Assembly (NCBI GenBank): GCA_015662615.1
Contig: DQTU01000049.1
Coordinates: 1-15,797 of the forward strand
DNA length: 15,797 bases
Direction of reading: 5' to 3'
From: Campylobacterales bacterium
Lineage (GTDB): Bacteria > Campylobacterota > Campylobacteria > Campylobacterales > QNZT01
In this document: one piece after another, positions 1-6,538 of the stretch
Numbering within the stretch: the first letter of the stretch is position 1
How the letters are laid out: each line of letters begins with the position of its first letter
Translations under genes and position numbers: made by a program
Notes under the pieces: model-generated
What the model was told of the DNA's origin: nothing
Database searches by the model: none
Seen by the model: the letters and a program-made list of their open reading frames with translations, nothing else

Positions 1-1265
1 CCTCGAATGAGTTTTGGTGTTATAACTATAATCAATTCACTCTTAGTATTCACTTTTTTCTTGCTTTTAAAAAGATTACCTAAGATCGGTATAGAACTCA
101 ATATGGGTACTTTAGTAATTTTATTTTCACTTTTATTTTGAATTAGCCCACCTAGTAATATTTTTTTATTATTTTTTACTTTTACAACTGATGAGAGTTG
201 TTTGATTTTTATGTCTGGAGCCATATTTGCATTGCCATTTTCATCCACATGTTGTTTAGAAATCTCACTTATTGTTGGATTTATCTTTAAAATGATGAAA
301 TCATCCTTTGTGATTTGTGGTACGATTGCTAATGTCACACCTACAAATGTAGAGCCTATTTCAAACTGTGGTTCTGATTGGACTACACCATTTGTAGTTG
401 TGGTTGTGCTTCCTAGTGTATATTTATAGTTTTTTTCTTCACCGACATTGATGACTGCTGGTTGATTGTTTAGTGTCAATATCTTTGGATTTGAAATGAT
501 ATTTACATCACCTTGTGTTTTTAGAAAATTCACAAGACCTGCTATTGTAAAGTTGTATTTTGCAAGGTAGGTTGGATCTTTGAGTGTGTTAAAAAGTCCA
601 CTCTCCTTTGAGCCGTCTGCTGTTCCGTTTAGGGTTGCTTCAAATTTGCTCCAATCGATACCAAGAGTTTGATCAAGTGAATAAGTGACCTCAATAATTT
701 TTGCATCAATTAGAATTTGTTTATGCAATCTCTCTGTAAGTGTATCAATATACTTTTGCATACGATCTATTTGTCGTTTAGTTCCTGTTACGGTGATCAA
801 ACCTGCAGCTTGATTAATGACGGTTTTATCAGAACTATAAGTATCACCGTCTCTATTTAGGATGGTTTGCATCTCATTTTTAATTTCATCCCAAAATTTA
901 AAATCACTTGTTGAAGTTAAAGATGTAGAGCCATCCCCTGCATCGTTAGAACCTGTTTGGATGGTTTTATTTGATGCACTGCTTCTGTTTGTAAAGCTTA
1001 CATAGTCTATAAAAAAGGTTTTAGTTCGCAGATAGGAAACTTTTAACACATTTTTATCATTTAAAGTATAAAAGAGATTATTTTCTGTTAAAAGCAGGTC
1101 TAAAATATATTCAAGTGAGAAATCATTTACACTTAGATAACTGATCTTTTTATTAACCATTTTTTGTGTTGTATCATCGGCAAATATAAGACTCATTTTG
1201 CACTCTATAGAGAGATTTTCTAAAACGTTTAAAATTGTTCCTGGTCTATTTTTTGTACTATTTGC
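1..1265 (-). pseudogene. Pilus/type II secretion secretin (MshL/PilQ type), 3' part, 5' end lost at an IS element
   Basis: The minus strand is open without a stop from 1265 to the left edge (421 codons), and the product is clearly a secretin, the outer-membrane ring of type IV pilus, competence or type II secretion machines. In order I see an STN-like/short domain (LNVLENLSIECKMSLIF, then KKISYLSVNDFSLEYIL), a secretin N-domain (GLITVTGTKRQIDRMQKYI, then ILIDAKIIEVTYS), the secretin core (DVNIISNPKILTLNNQPAVI, VGVTLAIVPQI) and the hallmark end VPILSSIPILGNLFKSKKK...ELIIVITPKLIR. The C-terminus continues outside the window. No start codon or signal peptide is present: the frame meets the TGA that ends the transposase, inside the terminal repeat of the IS. 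The N-terminal export signal and first residues are therefore gone, and the ring protein should not be exported. The family call is strong; the choice between MshL, PilQ and CtsD is inference. Confidence 0.88.
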
Positions 1266-1281
1266 TCAACTTTCGCACATA
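1265..1281 (+). repeat. Left terminal inverted repeat of the IS
   Basis: CTCAACTTTCGCACATA is the perfect reverse complement of 2733-2749. The transposase stop codon (TGA, 1266-1268 on the minus strand) lies inside this repeat. Confidence 0.92.
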
Positions 1282-2630
1282 AAACCCAACTCTTTTTGAG
1301 TATAAGCACTTAGCACAGCGATAATCTGTAGAAAGTTTTTATTATCCTTGACAACATTTTGGATTTCAGAGATTTTAGTAAGTATTTTTATAAAGAGTTG
1401 CATTGATATAGCCAGAGATTCAAGCTCACACTCTAAATCTCTAAAAAGCTCACCAAGTGTTTGAGGTTCGTGTTTTATACGATTGATGTAACTCACAATG
1501 TTGTATGCAAACATTGAAAGTGTAATTTTTGCTATAAGTGATTCATAGATTCTATTTTCCTCTTTACCTAAACCAAACAAGCCTCTTAAGTCTTTATATC
1601 CTTGCTCAATATTCCATCGTTTTTTATAAGTTGCTAAAATCTCTTTACCACAAAGAGCTAAATCAGTTGATATAAAAACAAGCAGGTTCTTTCCTGTATG
1701 TAAAAAAACTAGCTTAACTTTGCCAAGCAGGGTATGCGCTACAATTTTGTCAAAGTATTTGTAAGAAATTTCACCATGTTTACCGCTTTGCTTATGACGG
1801 ATATTTTTTAAGCTATTGTAGATTGCATTGAGAGTTTTATATTTACCCTTGAAATTCCAAATAAGTTTATTGTTTGGTAATCTTGCAATTACTGGCATTC
1901 CTAAATCATTTGCTTGTTTAATGAAGTTTGGTTTAGCATACCAACTATCAACAAGCAGATAATCAGCCTCTATCCCACTATTTAGGGCACGTTCAAACAT
2001 TTCAATAGCTAGAGTGTTTTTACTTTTAATTGTTTCACTCTTTCGTTGATAAGAATTACTTCGATGGTGCAAGGCGGTTGTAAACTCTGATATATCCTTT
2101 CTTCTGCTATTATTCATCTTGATATAAAAATCAAGTTGAAAAGTTGAATGAGAATCTGCATAGTTTAGCGATACTATATTGAGTGCATTGATAATTCTAT
2201 GTTCCTTATTACTCCAAATAGATTTACAACTACCTTCTATTAACTTACCTCTTTTAGGTTCTACCGTATCGTCAATAATAAGTAGGTGGTGTTCACCGCT
2301 CTTATGAAGTGGCTTTATCTTTTATAACAAAGCAGCAGTACTGAGCAATAACAGTTTTCGCCAGTTATAACGACTCTCTTTGATAAATCTGTAATATACA
2401 TCTTTACCAAAGGCACTATTACTTTGTTTGATAAAACTTGATTGTCTTTTTTGCATCACAAGCATATATAGAAAATGGAGAATTACTACAAAGGGAGGAT
2501 AGCCTACATCTCTTTTTACAAAGTTACTCTGCTTTAGTATTTTTGTGATTTTTATCTCTTGAAGTACTTCTAGTATTGGTTTCTTTAATAAACTCTTCAT
2601 AGCATAGTTGATATAATTGTCAAGTCCCAT
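1266..2630 (-). pseudogene. IS4-family DDE transposase with an in-frame stop
   Basis: Read on the minus strand from the ATG at 2630, the frame stays the same to the TGA at 1268-1266, interrupted only by a TAA at 2324-2322. The first 102 residues form the N-terminal DNA-binding part (GKDVYYRFIKESRYNWRKLL). After the stop the frame continues with KIKPLHKSGEHHLLIIDDTV, which holds the first catalytic Asp (IDDTVEPKRGK). The second Asp follows (DYLLVDSWYAKPNF), then the YKKRWNIEQGYKDLR motif with the catalytic Glu (IS4 YREK-like signature, last position Arg). The first internal ATG after the stop that gives a long product (2117, MNNSRR) lies beyond the first Asp, so neither fragment has a full triad. 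A single-base nonsense change explains this; no frameshift is needed. A TATAAT at 2671-2666 could be its -10 box. Confidence 0.87.
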
Positions 2631-2732
2631 AAAAACAGCCTTTTATAATGATGTTGTGGAACATAATTATACCTAAAAGTGCCTATTTATGGGCTTTAAT
2701 GCTTGACTTAAGTTTGTGATTTTATTGAAATC

Positions 2733-2749
2733 TATGTGCGAAAGTTGAG
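2733..2749 (-). repeat. Right terminal inverted repeat of the IS
   Basis: TATGTGCGAAAGTTGAG is the perfect reverse complement of 1265-1281. It is the end upstream of the transposase start. The match continues outward for six more bases with one mismatch (1264 G versus the complement of 2750). Confidence 0.92.
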
Positions 2750-2755
2750 TAAATA

Positions 2756-2880
2756 ATATATATTTCTATTTGTCTGCATGATTTCTTCTTTTATTGGTAA
2801 TATATAAGTATATTTAGCACATTCCATACCATTTCAAGAACTTTCGCTAAAATACCCGCTATCTATATATCGGAGCAATC
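2756..2880. promoter_or_regulatory. Intergenic region with divergent promoters flanking the IS
   Basis: Plus strand: TAAAAT at 2848-2853 is a good Campylobacterota -10 box (cgcTAAAATac). It predicts a start near 2860 and a ~20-nt leader carrying GGAG at 2872-2875 for the gene at 2881. Minus strand: TTGAAA (2837-2832) with a 17-bp spacer to AATATA (2814-2809) points toward the IS. It is followed by ATG 2779 (MQTNRNIYYL, then the IS end). That short start does not look like a secretin signal peptide and may belong to another truncated gene. The plus promoter is moderately supported, the minus one weakly. Confidence 0.45.
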
Positions 2881-3291
2881 ATGGGACAAATGATCACAAT
2901 GTCAATAAACCTTCACCTTTTTATCATAGGTGCTACTATCTTACTCGCACTTTACAATGTTTATGCGAGTTATAGTCTCAAAGATGAAACTAAATATATT
3001 AACCGTATGAAGTACATTCAGCCTCAGTATCTTTCACTTGTCACGGCTGTCATGTTTACAGGTATTACTGTTATGGCAGTAAATCACTTTGTTATAAAAC
3101 CATCTTTGATACTTATGATTATCGCTGTTTTAATTATATATTTTACTAGCACCAAGATGCATATGATTCGAAAAAATGCACATACAAATGATATGGCAGA
3201 GATGAATTATTTTAGAGGGTTTGTAAAAAAGAAGTATCTTGGCGATGTTGCATTGATTGTTTTGGTGGGTGTTGTTAGTTTTATGATATAA
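2881..3291 (+). CDS. Small four-helix integral membrane protein, function unknown
   Basis: 136 residues. I see four hydrophobic segments at about residues 10-28, 50-68, 74-90 and 120-136. A polar loop lies between helices 1 and 2 (SLKDETKYINRMKYIQPQ) and a basic, His/Met-containing loop after helix 3 (STKMHMIRKNAHTNDMAEMN). No catalytic motif or known family is recognised. The start is supported by GGAG at 2872-2875, five bases before the ATG; the ATGs at codons 4 and 7 are worse placed. It has its own -10 box (TAAAAT, 2848-2853) and is followed after 27 bp by the Uma2-type gene, with which it is probably cotranscribed. Inner-membrane location is inferred from the helices. Confidence 0.75.
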   Translation: MGQMITMSINLHLFIIGATILLALYNVYASYSLKDETKYINRMKYIQPQYLSLVTAVMFTGITVMAVNHFVIKPSLILMIIAVLIIYFTSTKMHMIRKNAHTNDMAEMNYFRGFVKKKYLGDVALIVLVGVVSFMI

Positions 3292-3318
3292 TTATTTTAG
3301 AAAATCAAGGAGTTTATC

Positions 3319-3861
3319 ATGGGTTCAGTTTATGCTATAGAAACTTATACTTATGAGGATTATAAACTTTGGAAAGGCGATTGGGAGCTTATAGATGGGC
3401 TTCCATTAGCGATGGCTCCAAGTCCGATGAGAGACCATCAAAGAATTGGGGCAGAACTTTTAAGCTTTTTGGCTGATGAAGTTCGAGAGTGTGAAGAGTG
3501 TGAAGTAGTTTATGAACTTGATTATATAGTTGATAGCGAAAATGTTTTAAGACCTGACATTGCATTGATATGTGGTGAAGAGTCAGATTATATAAGAAAA
3601 GCTCCCAAGATTGTTATAGAGATAGTCTCCTCATCAACTGCAAGAAGAGATGAAAAAGTAAAGTTTGAGATATATGAGAGAGAAAAAGTGCTTTACTATA
3701 TCCTTGTTTATCCAAAAACATTAGATGCTAAAATATACAAAATAGAGAATAACATTTACCAAAAACAGGGTGATTTTACAAAAGAGAAGTATCTTTTTGA
3801 TGAGTTAGAGTGTAAGGTAGAGGTGGATTTTAAAGAGGTGTTTAAGAAGTTTAAAAGATAG
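3319..3861 (+). CDS. Uma2 family (DUF820) nuclease-fold protein
   Basis: 180 residues, a normal length for Uma2 proteins, which have a PD-(D/E)XK restriction-endonuclease fold and no well-defined cellular role. The family pattern is present: a hydrophobic strand with WELIDGLPLAMAPSPMRDHQ near residues 22-41, RPDIAL at 78-83 (Asp80), KIVIEIVSSSTARRDEKVKF at 97-116 (Glu101 and Lys113 as likely catalytic residues), then YEREKVLYYILVYP. The putative active site looks intact. A strong AAGGAG at 3307-3312 supports the start. The stop codon is directly followed by the rsmE ATG. No partner methylase or toxin-antitoxin mate is adjacent, so I see no restriction system. Uma2 genes are abundant in cyanobacteria and scattered elsewhere, which fits acquisition by transfer, but this is inference. 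Confidence 0.85.
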   Translation: MGSVYAIETYTYEDYKLWKGDWELIDGLPLAMAPSPMRDHQRIGAELLSFLADEVRECEECEVVYELDYIVDSENVLRPDIALICGEESDYIRKAPKIVIEIVSSSTARRDEKVKFEIYEREKVLYYILVYPKTLDAKIYKIENNIYQKQGDFTKEKYLFDELECKVEVDFKEVFKKFKR

Positions 3862-4524
3862 ATGCAGTTTGTTTATGATGAAAATGCTTCACAAGAGTTA
3901 CTAACGATAAGAGATGAAAATTACCGCTATCTTTTCAGAGCAAGACGCTTAAAAGTAGGGCAGAGTGTAGGGTTTAGAAATCTTTTTGATGATGTTTTGT
4001 ATCGTTATTTGATTGAAGATATTGGGAAAAAAGAGGCAACTCTAAGGCTCCGAGATGCAACTAAAACGGATAAAGCTAATTTAAAAACTTTGCATCTTAT
4101 CTGGTGCATAATCGACCCAAAAATTATATATAGCACACTTCCTCTGCTTAACCAAATGGGAGTTTCAAAGATTTCATTTGTATATTGTGATAGAAGTCAG
4201 AAAAATTTTAAAATAGATTTTGAAAAATGTAAAAAAATTCTTATTAACTCATGTCAGCAGTGTGGTAGGACCAATTTGATGGAAATTGAAATTTTAGATA
4301 ATTTAGAGGATGTTTTAAAAAAGTATCATGATTTTGCAGTTTTGGACTTTGGTGGAGAGACTTCATGGCAAGAAATATCTTCATGTTTGATTGGATGTGA
4401 GGGTGGTTTTAGTGAGTATGAGAGAGGAAAGTTACAAAACCATTACAAAATTGGATTTCAAACTAGCTTGATACTCAAGAGTGAAACAGCGACAGTAACA
4501 ATTGCCTCTAAACTCTTGATTTAA
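3862..4524 (+). CDS. rsmE: 16S rRNA (uracil(1498)-N(3))-methyltransferase RsmE
   Basis: 220 residues, slightly short for the family (about 230-250). RsmE is a cytosolic SPOUT-class enzyme that transfers a methyl group from SAM to N3 of U1498 in helix 44 of 16S rRNA in the 30S subunit. Visible family features are an N-terminal PUA-like region (residues ~1-65, YRYLFRARRLKVGQSV), the linker QMGVSKISFVYCDRSQ, and the C-terminal trefoil-knot signature GCEGGFSEYE followed by LILKSETATV (usual form GPEGGFS...LGxxILRTETA). The ATG abuts the TAG of the Uma2 gene with no spacer and no good Shine-Dalgarno, which suggests translational coupling. A strong terminator follows at 4569-4598. Confidence 0.93.
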   Translation: MQFVYDENASQELLTIRDENYRYLFRARRLKVGQSVGFRNLFDDVLYRYLIEDIGKKEATLRLRDATKTDKANLKTLHLIWCIIDPKIIYSTLPLLNQMGVSKISFVYCDRSQKNFKIDFEKCKKILINSCQQCGRTNLMEIEILDNLEDVLKKYHDFAVLDFGGETSWQEISSCLIGCEGGFSEYERGKLQNHYKIGFQTSLILKSETATVTIASKLLI

Positions 4525-4535
4525 TTATATATTTA

Positions 4536-4598
4536 TGTTATACTTGTGGTTCCCCTCCCCCTATATGGCAGTAGGCTCTTTTGGGTCTGCTGTTTTTT
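4536..4598 (+). ncRNA. Candidate short RNA with a C-rich 5' end and terminator hairpin
   Basis: An extended -10 box (TGTTATACT, 4536-4544) predicts a transcript from about 4551. That transcript would begin UCCCCUCCCCC (4551-4561) and end at the terminator hairpin 4569-4598, about 48 nt in all. An 11-base run of C with a single T beyond the first base is strikingly out of place in this AT-rich sequence and is complementary to G-rich Shine-Dalgarno-like sites. The promoter lies upstream of the terminator, so it is not an ordinary rpmE promoter. Alternatively this is just the 3' end of rsmE plus a fortuitous -10 box. No known RNA family is recognised. Confidence 0.35.
4569..4598 (+). terminator. 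Rho-independent terminator after rsmE
   Basis: CAGTAGGCTC (4569-4578), loop TTTT, GGGTCTGCTG (4583-4592), followed by six T (4593-4598). In RNA all ten positions pair, with three G-U wobbles. On the opposite strand the wobbles become mismatches and there is no T-run, so it works for plus-strand transcription. Confidence 0.85.
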
Positions 4599-4649
4599 AC
4601 ACAATTCTACATTAAATCTTTTCTTAAGCTTAAAATAAACATATTTCAG

Positions 4650-4655
4650 TATAAT
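4650..4655 (+). promoter_or_regulatory. Likely -10 box of the rpmE promoter
   Basis: A consensus TATAAT lies downstream of the rsmE terminator, with no clear -35 box, as is usual in Campylobacterota. It predicts a transcript start near 4662 and a leader of about 53 nt carrying AAGGAA at 4703-4708 before the rpmE ATG at 4715. It probably drives rpmE and much of the downstream gene string. Confidence 0.6.
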
Positions 4656-4714
4656 CACGCACTTAAAACCCAAAATCTTGTTATTAAAATGCAAGAAAAC
4701 AAAAGGAAAAAACA

Positions 4715-4915
4715 ATGAGAAAAGAGATACACCCAGATTATATGACATGTCAAATATCTTGTGCTTGTGGTAATAGCTTCGAGAGCAGATCAAACAAAGC
4801 AGAGATGCGTATTGATATTTGTAACGAATGTCACCCATTTTTCACAGGTAGTGAGAAGATAGTAGATGCAGCAGGTAGAGTTGAGAAGTTTAAGAAAAAA
4901 TATAACTTAAAATAG
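4715..4915 (+). CDS. rpmE: 50S ribosomal protein L31, zinc-binding type (bL31)
   Basis: 66 residues, a normal length for bL31, which sits at the 50S central protuberance and bridges to the 30S head. It is the Cys-containing (C+) form: Cys16 and Cys18 (SCACGN) with Cys36 and Cys39 (ICNECHPFFTG) can bind zinc. Typical flanks are present: MRKEIHPDY at the start and CHPFFTGSEK...GRVEKFKKKY at the end. AAGGAA at 4703-4708 sets the start. It has its own promoter after the rsmE terminator and is followed by an RNA-structured gap before rsmI. In many bacteria C+ L31 is exchanged for a zinc-free paralogue under zinc limitation; no such paralogue is in this window. Confidence 0.96.
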   Translation: MRKEIHPDYMTCQISCACGNSFESRSNKAEMRIDICNECHPFFTGSEKIVDAAGRVEKFKKKYNLK

Positions 4916-4922
4916 TGTTAAT

Positions 4923-5003
4923 AAAAAAGCGACTAGTCGCGTGGGCACTCTGCCGAAGAGAACCTAGTGTTAACGTAGCTTTTTGGGCTTTTGCTCAAAA
5001 AGC
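4923..5003 (+). promoter_or_regulatory. Structured RNA leader between rpmE and rsmI with alternative hairpins
   Basis: Two folds compete for the same bases. Fold A: AAAAAGC (4924-4930) pairs with GCTTTTT (4978-4984) and encloses ACTAG (4932-4936) paired with CTAGT (4964-4968), plus a small hairpin CTCT-gccga-AGAG (4948-4960), or alternatively GGCA-ctc-TGCC (4944-4954). Fold B: GCTTTTTGGGC (4978-4988), loop TTTT, GCTCAAAAAGC (4993-5003), 11 bp. There is also a 12-bp perfect palindrome GCGACTAGTCGC at 4929-4940. Hairpin B has no T-run after it, so it is not an intrinsic terminator. It ends 14 bases before the rsmI ATG, where no Shine-Dalgarno is visible. The pairings are read directly from the sequence; a regulatory role is inference, and no known riboswitch family is recognised. 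Confidence 0.5.
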
Positions 5004-5017
5004 GTAATTAGATAGTC

Positions 5018-5824
5018 ATGCTTCATTTTGTTCCCACTCCGATTGGGAACTTAGAAGATATAACTTTTAGGAGTCTAAGACTCCTTGAAAGTGCGAAGAT
5101 TATCCTTTGCGAAGACACACGAGTTACTAAAAGACTTTTACACCTCCTTAAAACAAAACATGAAATTAATCCTCAAGTAGAACAATTTATCTCACTTCAT
5201 TCACATAACGAAAAAGAGATTTTAAAAGAACTTTCTCCTTCCATGTTTGATGATATTGTTCTTTATGTTAGTGATGCAGGTATGCCAGCTGTGAGTGATC
5301 CAGGGTGTGCTTTGGTAAAATATTGCCAAGAGCATGATGTAGCGTATGATGTACTTCCTGGTGCAAATGCTGCTCTTTTGGCGTATGCTTCAAGTGGTTT
5401 TTGTGATACGCAGTTTCTCTTTTTTGGATTTTTACCGCATAAGGGTAGAGATCGTCAAGATAAACTAAGAGAAGCTTTGTTTAATGGATATGTTACCATT
5501 ATCTATGAATCTCCGCATAGGGTTTTAAAACTTATTGACCAAATTTGTGAGATTGCACCTGAAAAAGAACTATTTTTGATAAAAGAGGCAACAAAACTGC
5601 ATCAAAAAACTTTTCGAGGAACGGCTGAGGAAATTCAAAGCACCATGAAAGCGCAAAATATCAAAGGCGAATGGGTTGTGGTGGTAAAAGCTGATAAAAA
5701 AGAGATAGGTACGATCACAGTAGATGAAATCCTAAAACTAGACATTCCAAAGAAGCAAGCAGCCAAAATGATTGCAAAAATCACTGGAAAATCTCCAAAA
5801 GAGTGTTATAATAATTTGCTTTAA
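5018..5824 (+). CDS. rsmI: 16S rRNA (cytidine(1402)-2'-O)-methyltransferase RsmI
   Basis: 268 residues, close to the family's usual 275-290. RsmI methylates the ribose 2'-O of C1402 in the 16S rRNA decoding centre, using SAM. The tetrapyrrole-methylase fold is clear: FVPTPIGNLEDITFRSLRLL at residues 4-23, CEDTRVTKRLL at 31-41, YVSDAGMPAVSDPG near 88-101, VLPGANAALLAYASSGF near 116-132, FFGFLPHKGRDRQDKL, and YESPHRVLKLI near 163-173. The C-terminal LDIPKKQAAKMIAKITGKSP is the usual small helical tail. No Shine-Dalgarno precedes the ATG; instead there is an 11-bp hairpin ending 14 bases upstream, so its translation may depend on leader structure. Confidence 0.96.
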   Translation: MLHFVPTPIGNLEDITFRSLRLLESAKIILCEDTRVTKRLLHLLKTKHEINPQVEQFISLHSHNEKEILKELSPSMFDDIVLYVSDAGMPAVSDPGCALVKYCQEHDVAYDVLPGANAALLAYASSGFCDTQFLFFGFLPHKGRDRQDKLREALFNGYVTIIYESPHRVLKLIDQICEIAPEKELFLIKEATKLHQKTFRGTAEEIQSTMKAQNIKGEWVVVVKADKKEIGTITVDEILKLDIPKKQAAKMIAKITGKSPKECYNNLL

Positions 5825-5860
5825 CGATAAGTTAACTTTTTTTTAGTAAAATGTCACTCA
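5821..5860 (+). promoter_or_regulatory. Weak hairpin/T-run and -10 box between rsmI and rlmB
   Basis: TTAAC (5821-5825), gataa, GTTAA (5831-5835) followed by eight T (5837-5844) forms a weak AT-rich terminator-like element over the rsmI stop codon. TAAAAT at 5847-5852, preceded by the T-run, is a plausible -10 box. It predicts a transcript start near 5859-5860, right at the second candidate ATG of rlmB. Confidence 0.35.
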
Positions 5861-6537
5861 TGATACTATACGGTAAACAAATATTTTTTTATATTGCAAA
5901 AAACTATCCAGATCTTATTGAAGAAATTTATTTGGCAAAAGAGGTTGATAAGAAGATCTTTTCAACTATCACAAAGCTCAATAAAAAGATTATCAAACTA
6001 GATCCTATGAAAGCACAAAGCATGGCGCGCGGTGGGAACCATCAAGGTTTTCTTTTAAAAACAAGTTTTATTGAATTTGCTGAAGTTAAAGATCTTAAAA
6101 AAGAAGATTTTTTATTAGTGCTAGTCGGTATTACAGATGTTGGAAATATCGGAGCAATTATCAGAAGTGCTTATGCTTTTGGTGTAGACGGTGTGATCGT
6201 TAGTGGTGTTTCATCATTGGCGTTAGAGGGTGTTGTGCGAGCTAGTAGTGGTTCAGCGCTTGCTATGCCTATAGTTATTTTTAAAGATACAGCAACTTTG
6301 GTAAATGAACTGAAGCAGACAGGTTTTAAAACTTATGCGGCAGATATGATTGGCGAGGATGTGAGAGAAATTTCATTTGGGTCTAAAAAAGCTCTGTTTT
6401 TAGGTAGTGAGGGTGCAGGTATCCCAAATAGGATTTTAAAGATGTGTGATCAAAAGCTCAAGATTGTCATGGAGAGAGAATTTGATTCACTCAATGTCAG
6501 TGCAGCTGCAGCAATATTATGTGATAGGATGAGATAA
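5860..6537 (+). CDS. rlmB: 23S rRNA (guanosine(2251)-2'-O)-methyltransferase RlmB (SpoU/TrmH family)
   Basis: Residues are numbered from the ATG at 5851 (228 residues from there, 225 from 5860). RlmB methylates the ribose of G2251 in the P-loop of 23S rRNA; enzymes are cytosolic dimers with a C-terminal knot. An N-terminal substrate-binding part (ILYGKQIFFYIAK, ARGGNHQGFLLK) is followed by the three SpoU motifs: GNIGAIIRSAYAFG (98-111), LFLGSEGAGIP (182-192) and LNVSAAAAILCDRMR (214-228). I prefer the ATG at 5860 because homologues start near M-I-x-Y-G-K and the upstream ATG (5851) overlaps a likely -10 box. Neither has a Shine-Dalgarno. The family is certain; RlmB over another SpoU paralogue (such as TrmH) rests on the N-terminal domain and the rsmI neighbour. 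Confidence 0.9.
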   Translation: MILYGKQIFFYIAKNYPDLIEEIYLAKEVDKKIFSTITKLNKKIIKLDPMKAQSMARGGNHQGFLLKTSFIEFAEVKDLKKEDFLLVLVGITDVGNIGAIIRSAYAFGVDGVIVSGVSSLALEGVVRASSGSALAMPIVIFKDTATLVNELKQTGFKTYAADMIGEDVREISFGSKKALFLGSEGAGIPNRILKMCDQKLKIVMEREFDSLNVSAAAAILCDRMR

Positions 6538-6538
6538 A

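Larger units (their letters stand above)
1265..2749 (-). mobile_element. IS4-type insertion sequence, about 1.49 kb, with a broken transposase
   Basis: The element is bounded by 17-bp perfect terminal inverted repeats, CTCAACTTTCGCACATA at 1265-1281 and its complement at 2733-2749. Counting six more bases outward on each side gives 22 of 23 matching (ends at 1259 and 2755), so the exact tips are uncertain. It carries one transposase gene on the minus strand filling almost the whole element, as expected for the IS4 group. No target-site duplication is visible in the flanks (left ...gtactatttg, right taaataatat...). The transposase has an in-frame TAA, so this copy is probably not autonomous. 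It sits inside a secretin gene. Confidence 0.88.

Noticed and set aside
202..429. Plus-strand reading frame of 75 codons
   Set aside because: It lies opposite the well-supported minus-strand secretin and has no Shine-Dalgarno or family features.
2838..2858. AACTTTCGC near 2839, the same nine bases as in the IS terminal repeat
   Set aside because: Only nine bases match and the site forms part of a normal -10 promoter region (CGCTAAAAT); probably coincidence, not an IS remnant.
3319..4524. A restriction-modification or defence pair (Uma2 plus methyltransferase)
   Set aside because: The adjacent methyltransferase is clearly the rRNA enzyme RsmE, not a DNA methylase.
4533..4838. Minus-strand reading frame of 101 codons
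   Set aside because: It covers the rsmE terminator and half of rpmE in antisense, and its composition is not protein-like; it is a shadow frame.
4923..4940. GCGACTAGTCGC next to A6 as a minus-strand terminator
   Set aside because: With a real loop only a 4-bp stem remains, and there is no minus-strand gene nearby to terminate.
4916..5017. A tRNA, SRP RNA or RNase P RNA in the rpmE-rsmI gap
   Set aside because: The gap is too short for RNase P RNA, and no tRNA cloverleaf or SRP tetraloop signature (GGAAGGAAGC-like) is present.
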